Positions 20,382-30,612 of a stretch of 64,000 nt of DNA are shown piece by piece; positions within the stretch are counted from its first letter, which is position 1, and every line of letters starts with the position of its first letter. Source of the DNA: an uncultured Gammaproteobacteria bacterium (GTDB lineage Bacteria > Pseudomonadota > Gammaproteobacteria > Pseudomonadales > Pseudohongiellaceae); NCBI GenBank assembly GCA_913048385.1, contig CAJWVZ010000002.1:124001-188000 (forward strand), read 5' to 3'. A program made the position numbers and the translations under genes. A model generated the notes under the pieces. It worked only from the letters and a program-made list of their open reading frames with translations, was not told the DNA's origin and did no database searches.

Positions 20382-21662
20382 TTAGAGATTAAAAAAATTA
20401 TTATCAGAAGTGCTTTTATTTTCCTCGGGCAGTAGGACAGGGAAAGACAAATTTTGTAAACCAATATTAGAGACCTTATAAAGCTCTTTCTGAGCCGCTG
20501 CGCTTCCATTCAGATCTTCTAGGCCTCTCAGCAGAAAACTCAGCTCCGCCAGCGCTGCGGCCGTCGGCAGAACACTAATACTAGATTGGTAGTAGTCACG
20601 CGCCTTACCCCACAATTTTAATTTTATTGATAAACGTGCAAGTGTTAGCATTAACAAATGATCCTTTGGATTTTTTCCTAGCCAGCGTTCCGCAACTGCT
20701 AATCCCTCCATCAAGTCCCTTTCTTCCTTAAAATCAATAGTGCCATAGATCAATGCAAGATCACCACTCCATCTATGCGCCTGACATCGTTCAATGATTT
20801 CTCGAGCCCTTCCTTGCGAATTTACATTACAAAATTTTAAAGCAAAGGCTCCAACTACTTCACTATTTAGACGTTGATGCTTAGTAGTATTTTTCCACAT
20901 TCGAGTTAATTCATGTTCAGTGTCAATGTTAGGCTCTGCTGTTAACTTTTTTAGGACTATTTCATTCTGAAATCGGTCAAGTTCTTCCTCCGAAAAAACT
21001 TTGTGCTTTCTTAATACCGGCTCCAAATCTTGGAGTGAGCCCCAATCATTCAATTCCTCATATGTTTTTTTTAAAAATTTTAAAAGCCATGGGTCGTTCG
21101 GTGTTTGATCTCGTAAACTTTGAAGAATGCTAGCACAAGTTTGCAACTCCCCCTTACGAAATAAGAATTTAGCTCGGCATCTTTGAATAGACAATGACTC
21201 AAGAGGGTGGTTTTTCAGAGCCAGATCTAAAATTTCGATAACATTATCGCTCCCTCCCTCCGCAACTGCGATATCCGCCAGGCCCAAATAATTTAAAACA
21301 CTTGAATCATCATCCTTCAAGCCTTTGGTTAAAAATTTTTTCCCTCGGTTGAAATTTCCAGCAACTAAATTAAGGAGTCCCTCGTTCGTATTCGTTCGGA
21401 ATCGAGATCGTCTTTTTTGTTGAAACTTCTTACCCACACGCATCCAAGTAAATGGGTTAATCAAAGTCAGGAGGAGGAAAAAAATACGCACAATCAGAAA
21501 AACTACGATTAATCCAAAGGCAAATGCCAAAAGACTGGTCTCGAAACTATTGTCTCCCAAAACCAACAAAAGATAGCCCGGGTCTTCAAAAAAACGTCCA
21601 TTCAAAGTTACAATCAAGGCGCCAAATATCGCAACCAAACTCAGAATAAAGAGACGGATCAT
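20382..21662 (-). CDS. hemY: HemY-like inner-membrane TPR protein
   Basis: Two N-terminal membrane helices (about residues 3-20 and 42-68) precede a cytoplasmic helical-repeat region of about 340 residues. The segment YLLLVLGDNSFETSLLAFAFGLIV matches the proteobacterial HemY N-terminal domain. This HemY is not the Bacillus coproporphyrinogen oxidase of the same name. Its role in late heme synthesis is indirect and still poorly defined. The start overlaps the end of hemX by four bases, so it is the last gene of a hemC-hemD-hemX-hemY operon. Confidence 0.88.
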   Translation of the reverse strand: MIRLFILSLVAIFGALIVTLNGRFFEDPGYLLLVLGDNSFETSLLAFAFGLIVVFLIVRIFFLLLTLINPFTWMRVGKKFQQKRRSRFRTNTNEGLLNLVAGNFNRGKKFLTKGLKDDDSSVLNYLGLADIAVAEGGSDNVIEILDLALKNHPLESLSIQRCRAKFLFRKGELQTCASILQSLRDQTPNDPWLLKFLKKTYEELNDWGSLQDLEPVLRKHKVFSEEELDRFQNEIVLKKLTAEPNIDTEHELTRMWKNTTKHQRLNSEVVGAFALKFCNVNSQGRAREIIERCQAHRWSGDLALIYGTIDFKEERDLMEGLAVAERWLGKNPKDHLLMLTLARLSIKLKLWGKARDYYQSSISVLPTAAALAELSFLLRGLEDLNGSAAAQKELYKVSNIGLQNLSFPVLLPEENKSTSDNNFFNL

Positions 21663-22867
21663 AATTGGAGTTCCTCAATTAACTGTGAGGTTAGAGCCAA
21701 TCCTTGACCAACATTAGGCAACACTGGGCGTAATTGAAGGTCTTGCAAACTTTGAATATCTCTAAAGATAAGTCGAATCTGCTCAGAATCCAGTAATACG
21801 GTTCTCTCAAACCAATCAAGCATCTTTAGAATGCAGAGTTGAAACAATTCTTCATTTCCCGAGGACAATGCGAGGTTTGCCTCGCGGATGAGAAGATTAA
21901 CACCGCGTCGATCATTCAAGATCGAATTTAACCCTTCTGCTTTCGGCATAACGTCTGAATCATGTTGCCTCCAGACAAATACTTCGCCTAATAACTCAAC
22001 GAACGAATTCCATTTGCTTGAGCCTAATTCGTCGTTTGATAAAACTTCTAATACGGCTTTGTTTTGCGTTAATCGCCGAGACTCTGCAAAATCTATTACA
22101 TTGAGAGCATCAATGCGACGGGATAATGAAAAAAGTTGTATCTGAATCTCACCGATGTCTAAAATAGGGACCGCGCTAAGTTGTATTACTTCTTCCGCAA
22201 GCACCTCTCGAAGAGGAAGAAACAGTCTACTTTCTGAAGCCGCGAGTAAAGAATTGGTGCTTTCAAAAAGCTTGATCGCGGAACCTACGTCACGTTCAAA
22301 GTTAAGCTTCATTTCAGCTAGTTTAAGCATATACTCGACCTGATATAAAACCCTCAGATCTTTTGCATCATCACCTTGTAATGCCTGCTTGGCTGTGTCC
22401 CCTAATATATCACTTCTAAGGGTCTCAATTTTCGCCTCAAGAGAAGTGATGCGCTTGAGAGCTTCGTTTTCTACTTTAATAATAGAAGCATCAAACTGGT
22501 TTCGTAGCTCAGCTTCAATTTCATCAAATTCCAAAATCTGATCACCACCGTTGGATTGAAGCGATCCTAATTCAAATTCCAGTTTGCGAAGTTGAGCGTC
22601 TCGATCTTGTAGATTTGAAACTAATCCTTTATTACCGTCCATCACCTCATTTAAAGCCTGCTCCAATTTAGATTGCTGAATTATAAGAAAAATTACCGAA
22701 CCAATTATTGGTAATGTTAGCAAGACTAAAAGAACTACCCTAAAGCGTGCATTTCGCTGGCCCCTGGTTGGCTTAATCTTACCTGCCTTTGAAGCGTTTG
22801 ATATCTCGTCAATAATTTTTGCGCTTTCTTGTCCTGATGTTGTTTTTTCTATCACAGAAAACTTCAC
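21659..22867 (-). CDS. hemX: HemX-family membrane protein
   Basis: A short cytoplasmic N-terminus is followed by one membrane helix (about residues 44-65) and a large coiled-coil and helical region (LEQALNEVMDGN to ALQGDDAKDLRVLYQVEYMLKLAEMKLNFERDVGSAIKLFE). The last part is the characteristic HemX region. Annotation pipelines often call it uroporphyrinogen-III C-methyltransferase, but no SAM-binding methyltransferase motif is visible, so that activity should not be assumed. The start is GTG at 22867. It sits between hemD and hemY. The 154-bp gap to hemD is the only sizeable gap in the operon. Confidence 0.88.
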   Translation of the reverse strand: MKFSVIEKTTSGQESAKIIDEISNASKAGKIKPTRGQRNARFRVVLLVLLTLPIIGSVIFLIIQQSKLEQALNEVMDGNKGLVSNLQDRDAQLRKLEFELGSLQSNGGDQILEFDEIEAELRNQFDASIIKVENEALKRITSLEAKIETLRSDILGDTAKQALQGDDAKDLRVLYQVEYMLKLAEMKLNFERDVGSAIKLFESTNSLLAASESRLFLPLREVLAEEVIQLSAVPILDIGEIQIQLFSLSRRIDALNVIDFAESRRLTQNKAVLEVLSNDELGSSKWNSFVELLGEVFVWRQHDSDVMPKAEGLNSILNDRRGVNLLIREANLALSSGNEELFQLCILKMLDWFERTVLLDSEQIRLIFRDIQSLQDLQLRPVLPNVGQGLALTSQLIEELQL

Positions 22868-23021
22868 CTTTTATTCTGCATTTAATCAATTTACATAGAT
22901 TAGCTTAACTTTTAAAAAGATAATATTCGATAATCAGAAGCTTTAACTGTTGATTAACGAATCCATCAGCGACAAAATCATAAGATCAGTGTTTACTGTA
23001 GCATGGCAAAAAGACTTTACC

Positions 23022-23786
23022 CTATAGATTCGATACAGAGGCAAGGATGTTTTTTATTTCTGCCCCGTTAGTATTGACAACTTTAGTAAATCCTAAACCA
23101 ACAGCAAAACGGACAAGTCTCACTGATGGCACATACAGAGGCACTTCCCTCATCGCAAAATTAAGTGGAAAAGAGGAGAGCAGCTCAGCGACCTCACCAC
23201 TTAAGCAGATTATCCCATCTACCTTTTTAGAAAATATAGGGACTAACTCTTCCGTTGAAATCTTTCTTTTCTGTCTTTTATATACCTCTAAATAATCGAC
23301 AATACCGCCTCTATTTACGAGCTCATCCCGCAAAAAGTGCCGGCCGGCCAAACCACGAAAAATACCAATATTTTTACCACCGACATCAGACAAATACGGT
23401 ATGTCCAGTAGATCTTCACTTGTCATCCCAACACTCGATTTTTCGACTATATAACCAAAAAGCGATTCGACGGTTCTGGCAGTCGAAGGTCCGATCGCTA
23501 AGTTTTTTGATCCTGATGGAATAATAGACCAGTATTTTTTAACCCATTTAAATCCGATCCTGGCTGCAGTTGGGCTTATAAAAATCAAAGTATCGTACTT
23601 GTTAAGCTTACGAATGTTCTCAACGAGAACCGGAGAACCTTCTGGCTTTTCTATTGGAGTAGGTACAATTTTGATCAAAGGTAGTGATATGGGCGAAATC
23701 CCCACGTCCGAAAGAGCTTGGCAGAGAATTGACTGGCCCTCGAGTGGTCGAGTTACCAGTATTCGCTTTAAGTTTTTCGATTTCAC
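23022..23786 (-). CDS. hemD: Uroporphyrinogen-III synthase
   Basis: A 254-residue two-domain protein. Sequence similarity in this family is low, but [18 protein letters not shown] at the start, [32 protein letters not shown] and the C-terminal [14 protein letters not shown] are typical. It closes hydroxymethylbilane to uroporphyrinogen III with inversion of ring D. The GTG start overlaps the hemC stop (GTGA), and this position supports the call. Confidence 0.93.
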   Translation of the reverse strand: MKSKNLKRILVTRPLEGQSILCQALSDVGISPISLPLIKIVPTPIEKPEGSPVLVENIRKLNKYDTLIFISPTAARIGFKWVKKYWSIIPSGSKNLAIGPSTARTVESLFGYIVEKSSVGMTSEDLLDIPYLSDVGGKNIGIFRGLAGRHFLRDELVNRGGIVDYLEVYKRQKRKISTEELVPIFSKKVDGIICLSGEVAELLSSFPLNFAMREVPLYVPSVRLVRFAVGLGFTKVVNTNGAEIKNILASVSNL

Positions 23787-24742
23787 TTATAGGATGCCTC
23801 ACTATTATAGTTGGCCTGGTCCAATAACAGTTGAGCGCCCTGATCAAGAAGCTTTTGGGCGACAGTCCGTCCCAGATCTTCAGCATTATCGCTCGCCATT
23901 CGTCCCTCGGCTAACAATATTTTAATACCCGATACATCGCCCACCATTCCTCTTAAATATAACTCATCCTTTTCCGAATTAAATTCAGCAAAACTAGCGA
24001 TCGGAGCTTGGCAGCCACCGTTCAACGCTCTGTTTAACGACCTCTCAGCTGTCACTTTACATGCGGTTTCTGGATCATGTAAGCATTGTAAGACTGCTAA
24101 TGTTGTTTTATCTGGAAAACGACACTCGACTCCAACCGCTCCTTGTCCACCAGCCGGAAGGATCTCTTCAGACGTAAACCTTTGCAAAATACGACTCTCA
24201 AGGCCAAGTCGAGACAACCCGGCGCTCGCGAGAACTATGGCGTCATAGTCTCCAACATCTAGTTTTTTTAACCGAGTTCCTACGTTACCTCTCAAATCTG
24301 TAATTTGAAGATCTTTACGGATTTGTAACAACTGGCACTGTCTTCTTAAACTCGAGGTGCCGACTTTGGCGCCGATTGGCAAGTCGGTAAGGCTTCTGTA
24401 GTGATTTGAAACAAGTGCATCGCTTGAGTCTCCCCGCCGGCAAATTACCGCTAGCCCCAAGCCGTCCGGGAAGTCCATCGGCACATCTTTCATAGAATGA
24501 ACGGCGATGTCGGCCTCATTGTTCAAAATTGCTTTTTCAAGCTCCTTAACAAATAAGCCCTTACCTCCGATATCAGAAAGTGGCCGATCAATAATCTCAT
24601 CACCCTTTGTAGTCATCGGCAATAATTGAACTTTAAGGTTCGGGTGCTTTTTCTCTAAGCTTTCTTTGACAAAGTGTGCCTGCCAAAGTGCCAATGGACT
24701 TCGGCGAGTCGCAATACGTAGAGTGTTTTCCTTAATGTTCAA
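23783..24742 (-). CDS. hemC: Porphobilinogen deaminase (hydroxymethylbilane synthase)
   Basis: The 319-residue product has the substrate region [14 protein letters not shown], the catalytic aspartate in VHSMKDVP, the arginine cluster [11 protein letters not shown] and [13 protein letters not shown], and the cofactor cysteine in NGGCQAPI (C244), which carries the dipyrromethane. The start codon is TTG at 24742, with GGAG eight bases upstream. No ATG is suitably placed. It is the first gene of the heme operon and diverges from argH. Confidence 0.96.
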   Translation of the reverse strand: MNIKENTLRIATRRSPLALWQAHFVKESLEKKHPNLKVQLLPMTTKGDEIIDRPLSDIGGKGLFVKELEKAILNNEADIAVHSMKDVPMDFPDGLGLAVICRRGDSSDALVSNHYRSLTDLPIGAKVGTSSLRRQCQLLQIRKDLQITDLRGNVGTRLKKLDVGDYDAIVLASAGLSRLGLESRILQRFTSEEILPAGGQGAVGVECRFPDKTTLAVLQCLHDPETACKVTAERSLNRALNGGCQAPIASFAEFNSEKDELYLRGMVGDVSGIKILLAEGRMASDNAEDLGRTVAQKLLDQGAQLLLDQANYNSEASYK

Positions 24743-24942
24743 TTTTTGGGCTCCAATTACTGATATCTGTCAGATACAATATTCACATTTTACGGGATTT
24801 TTTATTAGATTGGCTAAGAGCCAATCAATCTTAAATAAATCTGGTAAGCTTACGCAATATCAGTGCTTGAGTTCTACCAAACAATTAAAAAAAATATTGA
24901 ATACCTAATAATCGACCCTACAAGTGTAAATGAGAAGCTAAA

Positions 24943-26379
24943 ATGTCAAACAAAAAATACAACCGGACTGAACAGTCTCAAGAAGATGAGAAAAATACCC
25001 TTTGGGGAGGGAGATTTACCGAGGCCACTGATACTTTTGTGCAAAGATTTACCTCCTCTATCTCCTTTGATTACCGACTGTACCAACACGATATTAACGG
25101 TTCTATCGCTCATGCGATGATGTTAAACAAAGCGGGAATTTTAACTGATAAAGAAAAAACTGAAATTTTAACCGGCTTAGAGACTATTTATCATGATATT
25201 AAAGACGGGAACTTTAAATGGTCTATAGAGTTAGAAGATGTTCACATGAATATAGAGGCAGCTCTAACTAGTCGAATTGGAGATTTAGGAAAGAAACTGC
25301 ATACCGGACGATCACGTAATGATCAGATAGCAACCGATTTTAAACTTTTTATAAAGGATCAAATCGATTTAGTAGTTAGATTAATAACAGAACTTCAACG
25401 AAGCATCGTAAATTTAGCCGAACAGGAAGCCGGAACAATTATGCCGGGCTTTACTCATCTTCAAGCGGCTCAGCCAATCAGTTTTGGCCATCACTTAATG
25501 GCCTGGTATGAAATGTTAGATCGGGATTACAGTCGACTCATCGACTGCAAAAAACGAGCAAATTTTTCACCACTAGGATCAGCTGCTCTAGCAGGAACCA
25601 CCTATAACATTGATCGTGAATACAGCGCAGAACTATTGGGTTTTGAAGCGCCAACCCGGAATTCACTGGACTCTGTGAGTGATCGGGATTTTGCTATAGA
25701 ACTTGCCAGCGCAGTGAGTTTGATAATGATGCATTTATCTCGCTTCTCAGAAGAGTTGATTCTTTGGTCATCCTCGCAATTTTCTTTTATAGAGATCCCC
25801 GACCGCTTTTGTACCGGTTCCTCTATAATGCCTCAGAAAAAAAATCCTGACGTCCCAGAACTCGTGCGTGGGAAAAGTGGTCGAGTTTTTGGGCATTTAA
25901 CTTCTCTTTTAACTTTGATGAAATCTCAACCGCTTGCCTATAATAAAGATAACCAAGAAGACAAAGAGCCCGTTTTTGATCTATTAGATACAGTAAAGGA
26001 TTGTCTTCTTGCTTATAGTAATATGATCCCAGCCATAATTTGTAATCGCGAAGAGATGGAAGCTGCAGCAATTAAAGGTCATACAACTGCCACTGACCTC
26101 GCTGATTATTTAGTCATTAAGGGCATTCCGTTTCGCGATGCACATGAGATAGTTGGCAAGGCTGTTGGATACGCTATAGAAGGGAAAAAAGACCTTTCTT
26201 CGCTTGATCTCAACGAACTTAAACGATTTTCTGCATTAATTTCAGAGGATGTTTTTGACATTATTACAGTCAAAGGTTCAGTAAACGCGCGAAACCACAC
26301 GGGAGGCACAGCAATTTCACAGGTCCTCTTAGCTACCAAAGCGGCTCGCAAAAACCTTGATACGCGAGAGAATAAGTGA
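24943..26379 (+). CDS. argH: Argininosuccinate lyase
   Basis: The fumarase/aspartase-superfamily signature [12 protein letters not shown], with the catalytic serine loop, is present, along with the arginine-pathway segments [17 protein letters not shown] and TGRS. The length (478) is slightly above the usual 455-465 because of a short charged N-terminal leader ([16 protein letters not shown]) before the conserved LWGGRF. It cleaves argininosuccinate to arginine and fumarate. It is divergent from hemC with 200 bp between them, the same arrangement as in Pseudomonas except that no algZ/algR pair lies between them. Confidence 0.97.
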   Translation: MSNKKYNRTEQSQEDEKNTLWGGRFTEATDTFVQRFTSSISFDYRLYQHDINGSIAHAMMLNKAGILTDKEKTEILTGLETIYHDIKDGNFKWSIELEDVHMNIEAALTSRIGDLGKKLHTGRSRNDQIATDFKLFIKDQIDLVVRLITELQRSIVNLAEQEAGTIMPGFTHLQAAQPISFGHHLMAWYEMLDRDYSRLIDCKKRANFSPLGSAALAGTTYNIDREYSAELLGFEAPTRNSLDSVSDRDFAIELASAVSLIMMHLSRFSEELILWSSSQFSFIEIPDRFCTGSSIMPQKKNPDVPELVRGKSGRVFGHLTSLLTLMKSQPLAYNKDNQEDKEPVFDLLDTVKDCLLAYSNMIPAIICNREEMEAAAIKGHTTATDLADYLVIKGIPFRDAHEIVGKAVGYAIEGKKDLSSLDLNELKRFSALISEDVFDIITVKGSVNARNHTGGTAISQVLLATKAARKNLDTRENK

Positions 26380-26398
26380 TTTTGTAAATATCGATTGG

Positions 26399-27544
26399 CT
26401 AGCGATCACTCGGAGCTTGTAGTGTTATCGCGTACTGATATGTCCTACCATCTCGGCGTGTACGCACAACCACCTCATCACCTGCTTTGCGCTCTTCCAT
26501 GATATCAGCGTAATCGTTTTCGTTCCTCACTGGGATTCCGTCAATCTCAAATATCACATCTCCAAGTTGGATACGCCCTCGTTGACTGCGAGTGAGTCCT
26601 CGCATACCTTCCATCGCCGGTTCAGAATCTGCTTCCAAAGCCATAACAATAACGCCCTCTATCCCCCACAACTTTCGATAATAATCTGGTTGAGAGATCG
26701 GCGTTATTCCTAAAATCGGAGTCTGTACCCGTCCATATGCTATCAGCTCAGGCACGACTCGATTCACTGTATTGATAGGAATAGCGAACCCGATTCCCGA
26801 ACTTGCTCCACTAGGGCTATAAATAGCTGTATTTACTCCCACAAGTTCTCCTAAAGAATTCAATAATGGCCCCCCGGAATTACCAGGATTAATAGCCGCA
26901 TCAGTTTGAATGACATCTTTTATCTTACGCCTGCTAACTGAGTCGATCTCTCTACCTAAAGCACTCACTACTCCAACAGTCATCGTCGTATCAAGGCCAA
27001 ACGGGTTACCTATAGCGATAACCTTTCTTCCAACTTCCAAAAGCGAGGAGTCGCCCGGCTGAACAGGGATTAGCATCGTCTCTCCTGGATCAATTTTTAA
27101 TACAGCTAGATCTTTATCAGGATCAATACCAATGGGCGTCGCATCGAAAGTTGAACCGTCTTGAAGGGTGACGGTGACTCTACTTGCTTGCTGCACTACA
27201 TGGAAATTCGTTACTATGTGTCCGTCTTGGCTCCAAATGAAACCGGTACCACTTCCCTGGGGAACCTCTTGAGGATTTAATGAGTAGTAAGACCTTATCA
27301 ACCTCGAGTTAGTTATATTAACAACCGACGGGCTTGTGCGCTTAAAAACGTCGATGTTATTCGCCTCATCATTTGTCCTAAACGATTCGTATGCCGAGCC
27401 ACTAGCAGCAAGCGACGACGTCTGAGCTATTAAATGAAAAGGAGCTAAAAAGACACCGCTGACACAAATTACAGGTGTCAAAAATTTAAGAGAAGCTGTT
27501 ACAAAACAAAAAAGTTTAGAACCTAGATAAAACATATATTGCAT
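26399..27544 (-). CDS. HtrA-family serine protease with one PDZ domain (DegS-like)
   Basis: An N-terminal hydrophobic segment (about residues 16-40) serves as anchor or signal. The S1C protease domain follows with the full triad: H115 (TNFHVV), D145 (DKDLAVLK) and S223 (GNSGGPLL). A single C-terminal PDZ domain spans about 275-375. One PDZ and a membrane-type N-terminus fit DegS, the site-1 protease that cuts the anti-sigma factor RseA. Neither rseA nor rpoE is in the window, so DegP/DegQ-like general protease function cannot be excluded. It converges on argH, 19 bp away. Confidence 0.88.
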   Translation of the reverse strand: MQYMFYLGSKLFCFVTASLKFLTPVICVSGVFLAPFHLIAQTSSLAASGSAYESFRTNDEANNIDVFKRTSPSVVNITNSRLIRSYYSLNPQEVPQGSGTGFIWSQDGHIVTNFHVVQQASRVTVTLQDGSTFDATPIGIDPDKDLAVLKIDPGETMLIPVQPGDSSLLEVGRKVIAIGNPFGLDTTMTVGVVSALGREIDSVSRRKIKDVIQTDAAINPGNSGGPLLNSLGELVGVNTAIYSPSGASSGIGFAIPINTVNRVVPELIAYGRVQTPILGITPISQPDYYRKLWGIEGVIVMALEADSEPAMEGMRGLTRSQRGRIQLGDVIFEIDGIPVRNENDYADIMEERKAGDEVVVRTRRDGRTYQYAITLQAPSDR

Positions 27545-27779
27545 TTTTGATTCCTAAAACATGACAGTAAAAGACAACAGTGAAGAGCGTCCTTATCTCG
27601 GCTTCATGCCAAAACCTACGAGACTCCCTAAAGTAGATGGTAAGGACAAATAGAATATATTCAATGCAGACTATATAGAAATATGATGTAATTTAAACGA
27701 ATTATTAGAAAAATAGACAGCGCAACGCAGTCTAAGAGCCTTACATACACTAAATATACCGCCGAGAATCAGTTAATAA

Positions 27780-28754
27780 ATGGCTCTTCATTCAACCGAA
27801 AATCAGAACAACCAACGACTTTCTTACAAATTTTTGGCGCCTAAATTTTGGCCCATGTGGTTAGGCATTGCGCTCATTGCCACAATCGCGAAATTTCCCT
27901 TCAGAATAGCGTTAAAAATGGGCGCAATTCTTGGATGGTTTTCGCTTAAATTTAGCCACCGACGACGTAACATTTGTAATGTAAATCTTAAACTCTGTTT
28001 CCCCGAATTAAGTAAAAAAAGCCTCAACGCACTAATGCGGGCGACGTTTCGAGAAAATGGGATCGGGATAATTGAGGCAGCTATCGCATGGACAAGTGGG
28101 ATTAATAACTTCACAGGTCACGTCGAGGTTGAGGGCCTCGATTTTTTAGAAGCCGCTCAAAATGAGGGCAACGGAGTCCTCTTAGTAGGGGCCCACTATT
28201 CCACACTTGAAATGGGCGGCGCCCTCTTGGCAAGGTATACTGATCTCGATGTAACATATCGAAAGCATAAAAATTTACTTTTTGACCAATTCATGAGGAA
28301 TTCACGACATAAACATTATATCAACGTTATCGAGCGCGAGGACGTCAGAAAAATAGCTCGAAGCTTGCGGAACGGCAACACTGTGTGGTTCGCTCCCGAC
28401 CAGGATTATGGAAAAGCCCATTCTGTATTTGCACCCTTTTTTGGCATAGAAGCCGCAACTATTAAGACGACAGCGCGATTCGCGAGGTTAAATAATTCTC
28501 CGACCCTAATATTTAGCCATCATCGCAAAAAGGACAACTCGGGATATATCTTAAAAATCAGCCAAAAATTGTTGACATATCCAAGTGACGACGAATACGC
28601 TAACGCACTCCAAATCAACCAACACCTTGAAGCTCGCATTCGTGAATTTCCTGACCAATATCTATGGCTTCATAGACGGTTCAAAACACAGCGAACTTCT
28701 GAATCCGGCGCGCTATACAATACCACTGCTAGAAATACGCAAATAATTTCATGA
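27780..28754 (+). CDS. Lipid A late acyltransferase (LpxL/LpxM family)
   Basis: A 324-residue protein with one N-terminal membrane helix (about 24-40), the catalytic HxxxxE motif in GAHYSTLEMGG (H139, E144), and the substrate segments WFAPDQDYGKAHSVFAPFFG and YLWLHRRFKTQ. These are diagnostic for Kdo-dependent lauroyl/myristoyl transferases of lipid A. Whether it is LpxL or LpxM is not clear from sequence alone. It is the first gene of an LPS cluster and overlaps the next gene by ATGA. Confidence 0.93.
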   Translation: MALHSTENQNNQRLSYKFLAPKFWPMWLGIALIATIAKFPFRIALKMGAILGWFSLKFSHRRRNICNVNLKLCFPELSKKSLNALMRATFRENGIGIIEAAIAWTSGINNFTGHVEVEGLDFLEAAQNEGNGVLLVGAHYSTLEMGGALLARYTDLDVTYRKHKNLLFDQFMRNSRHKHYINVIEREDVRKIARSLRNGNTVWFAPDQDYGKAHSVFAPFFGIEAATIKTTARFARLNNSPTLIFSHHRKKDNSGYILKISQKLLTYPSDDEYANALQINQHLEARIREFPDQYLWLHRRFKTQRTSESGALYNTTARNTQIIS

Positions 28755-29827
28755 GTAAGGGTATGAAGGGCAAAAATCAGAAAATTCTTTTATTTCCGAC
28801 TCATTACCTCGGAAATTTTATACTTGGATTGCCTTGGCTGATTTCAGCAATTGACGAGGACCCGACCACAATTGTCGTTCTTGACTCGCGATTTAAACCA
28901 TTTATACAACTCGCCCTTAATAACTATACTGAAATTTTGGAGTATCCGCGCAACGAGCTAAAAAACGAAAAGAACTCTACCCTAAAAAAACTAAATATTT
29001 ATCTAAATTTTTTATCAAAATTACGAAGAATCAAAAGCGAAGATCTTTTTGATCTCGAAGGCGAAAGGTTTACTGGCGTCTTGTCTAGATTAAGCGGCGC
29101 AAAAAATCGGTTTGGACCGATCGGCAAGAATTCCACAATTTTTTATACTAACCCACTTGCTCTGGATTTTCATAACCATCGATTTAATGCTTTTGGACAA
29201 ACACTTTCCGATAAATTTCCTATTAAAAATCCAACGCATATAGTGAACTATCAAATACATCCAACTGCTAAAAATAACGTAACTAACTTTCTTGCTATAA
29301 ATCGAATAAAAAATTCTTTCGTAGTTATTCATTCTGGAGCTAGCGCGGATTATAAAAAATGGCCTGTCGAGAAATTTTCGAAACTTTATAAGATGCTTAA
29401 AGCAATTAACGTAGATGTAGTTTGGATTGGAATGGAAGAAGATCAAAAAATTGTTAAGAAAATTTCAAAGATTTTAAACAATGAAAACTTAAACCAATTT
29501 ACGGAAACAAAATATCCCGAGCTAATCGCCTTGTTAAAAAGAGCCGACGTCTTTATAGGCGGTGATAGTGGCCCGATGCACCTTGCCGCGTCAGTTGGTA
29601 TCGGAGTTATTGCTTTATTCGGCCCAAGCATCGAATCTATTTGGGCTCCTTTGGGCCTACAAAGCAGAGTAATCAGAGGCTCAAAAAGGTGTGGAAAAAA
29701 TTGCGACGCTCACAACTGTGAATTTAACCACCATTGTCTTACATCCTTAAACCCTGAAAGTATTTTAAGTGCGGTAACCGCCATACGAATTTCGAAAATT
29801 ATAAAGACCCCGTCAAATTCCACTTAA
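28751..29827 (+). CDS. Glycosyltransferase family 9 (LPS heptosyltransferase type)
   Basis: The GT-B fold is recognisable from the C-terminal donor-site motif GGDSGPMHLAASVGIGVIALFGPS, from HSGASADYKKWPVEKFSKL before it, and from the N-terminal LLFPTHYLGNFILGLPWLISA. This is the ADP-heptose:LPS heptosyltransferase family (WaaC/WaaF/WaaQ). A cysteine-rich stretch near the end (CGKNCDAHNCEFNHHC) is typical of WaaF-like members. It overlaps the acyltransferase gene by four bases, so it acts in core oligosaccharide assembly at the cytoplasmic face of the inner membrane. The exact acceptor is not known. Confidence 0.88.
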   Translation: MSKGMKGKNQKILLFPTHYLGNFILGLPWLISAIDEDPTTIVVLDSRFKPFIQLALNNYTEILEYPRNELKNEKNSTLKKLNIYLNFLSKLRRIKSEDLFDLEGERFTGVLSRLSGAKNRFGPIGKNSTIFYTNPLALDFHNHRFNAFGQTLSDKFPIKNPTHIVNYQIHPTAKNNVTNFLAINRIKNSFVVIHSGASADYKKWPVEKFSKLYKMLKAINVDVVWIGMEEDQKIVKKISKILNNENLNQFTETKYPELIALLKRADVFIGGDSGPMHLAASVGIGVIALFGPSIESIWAPLGLQSRVIRGSKRCGKNCDAHNCEFNHHCLTSLNPESILSAVTAIRISKIIKTPSNST

Positions 29828-29850
29828 ACCAAAAAAATATTGAGAGTTTT

Positions 29851-30612
29851 ATGAGCGATGAAATTTTAGCAAGCGTTTATATCATAACCCTAAACGAAGA
29901 AGAAAATATTCAGGCCCTCCTCGACAACGTCAAAAATTTCAATGAAGTCATACTGGTTGATAGCGGTAGCACTGATAACACACTCACGCTTGCGGCCCAA
30001 TATAATAACGTATTTATACACGAGCAGGCGTGGCTCGGCTTTAGTGCACAGAAATCATTTGCGCTAAATCTCTGTAAAAACGAATGGGTTCTCAATCTTG
30101 ATGCTGACGAGATTTGTACAAAAGAGTTTGTCGATGAAGCCGCAAACTTAATTAAAGAAAATTCGCACGACGCACTTGAATCTACCCGTCTTCTCCTGAG
30201 ATTTGGGGAGAAAGTCAGGCATTTTGGCGGAGAAGACCGACTAATTCGTTTTTTTCGAAAGTCATGTGGACATTATCAAACTAGAAGAGTTCATGAGAGT
30301 ATTTCGATAACTGGTAGAGTAAAGTCTACGTCGGCAAGCATCTTACACTTCGAAAACTTAACGCTAAGTCGGCGATTTGAAAAAGCAAATAGATATAGCG
30401 AACTAAAAGCCGAGGACAAGCTGGAGAAAGGAGATACTACTTCCGGCATCGTAATTATGGCTATCTTTCCAATAAGCTTTATTCAATTTTTTATAATCAA
30501 AGGTCATTTCCTTGGAGGAATCGATGGTTTTATCACTGCCATGAATGCGGCATTCTACAACTTTATGAAATATTCGAAGCTTAGAGAACTCAGAAAAATT
30601 AAAAATCTCTAA
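29851..30612 (+). CDS. Glycosyltransferase family 2, WaaE/KdtX-like LPS core transferase
   Basis: A 253-residue GT-A enzyme. It has the donor-site opening SVYIITLNEEENIQALLDN, ILVDSGSTDNT, and the metal-binding DxD-type motif in WVLNLDADE. The segment RRVHESI matches the WaaE/KdtX group, which adds glucose to the first heptose of the LPS core. A C-terminal hydrophobic segment probably contacts the membrane. It is the third gene of the LPS run, 23 bp after the GT9 gene. Its last 14 bp overlap the end of the convergent msbA. Confidence 0.85.
   Translation: MSDEILASVYIITLNEEENIQALLDNVKNFNEVILVDSGSTDNTLTLAAQYNNVFIHEQAWLGFSAQKSFALNLCKNEWVLNLDADEICTKEFVDEAANLIKENSHDALESTRLLLRFGEKVRHFGGEDRLIRFFRKSCGHYQTRRVHESISITGRVKSTSASILHFENLTLSRRFEKANRYSELKAEDKLEKGDTTSGIVIMAIFPISFIQFFIIKGHFLGGIDGFITAMNAAFYNFMKYSKLRELRKIKNL

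Noticed and set aside
21659-22867. Calling HemX a uroporphyrinogen-III methyltransferase
   Set aside because: No SAM-binding motif; the protein is a membrane-anchored coiled-coil, and the enzyme name is a pipeline legacy.
24764-24776. 13-bp palindrome TATCTGTCAGATA upstream of hemC
   Set aside because: A repeat of six bases is expected by chance about fifteen times in 64 kb; no second copy or known operator match was seen.
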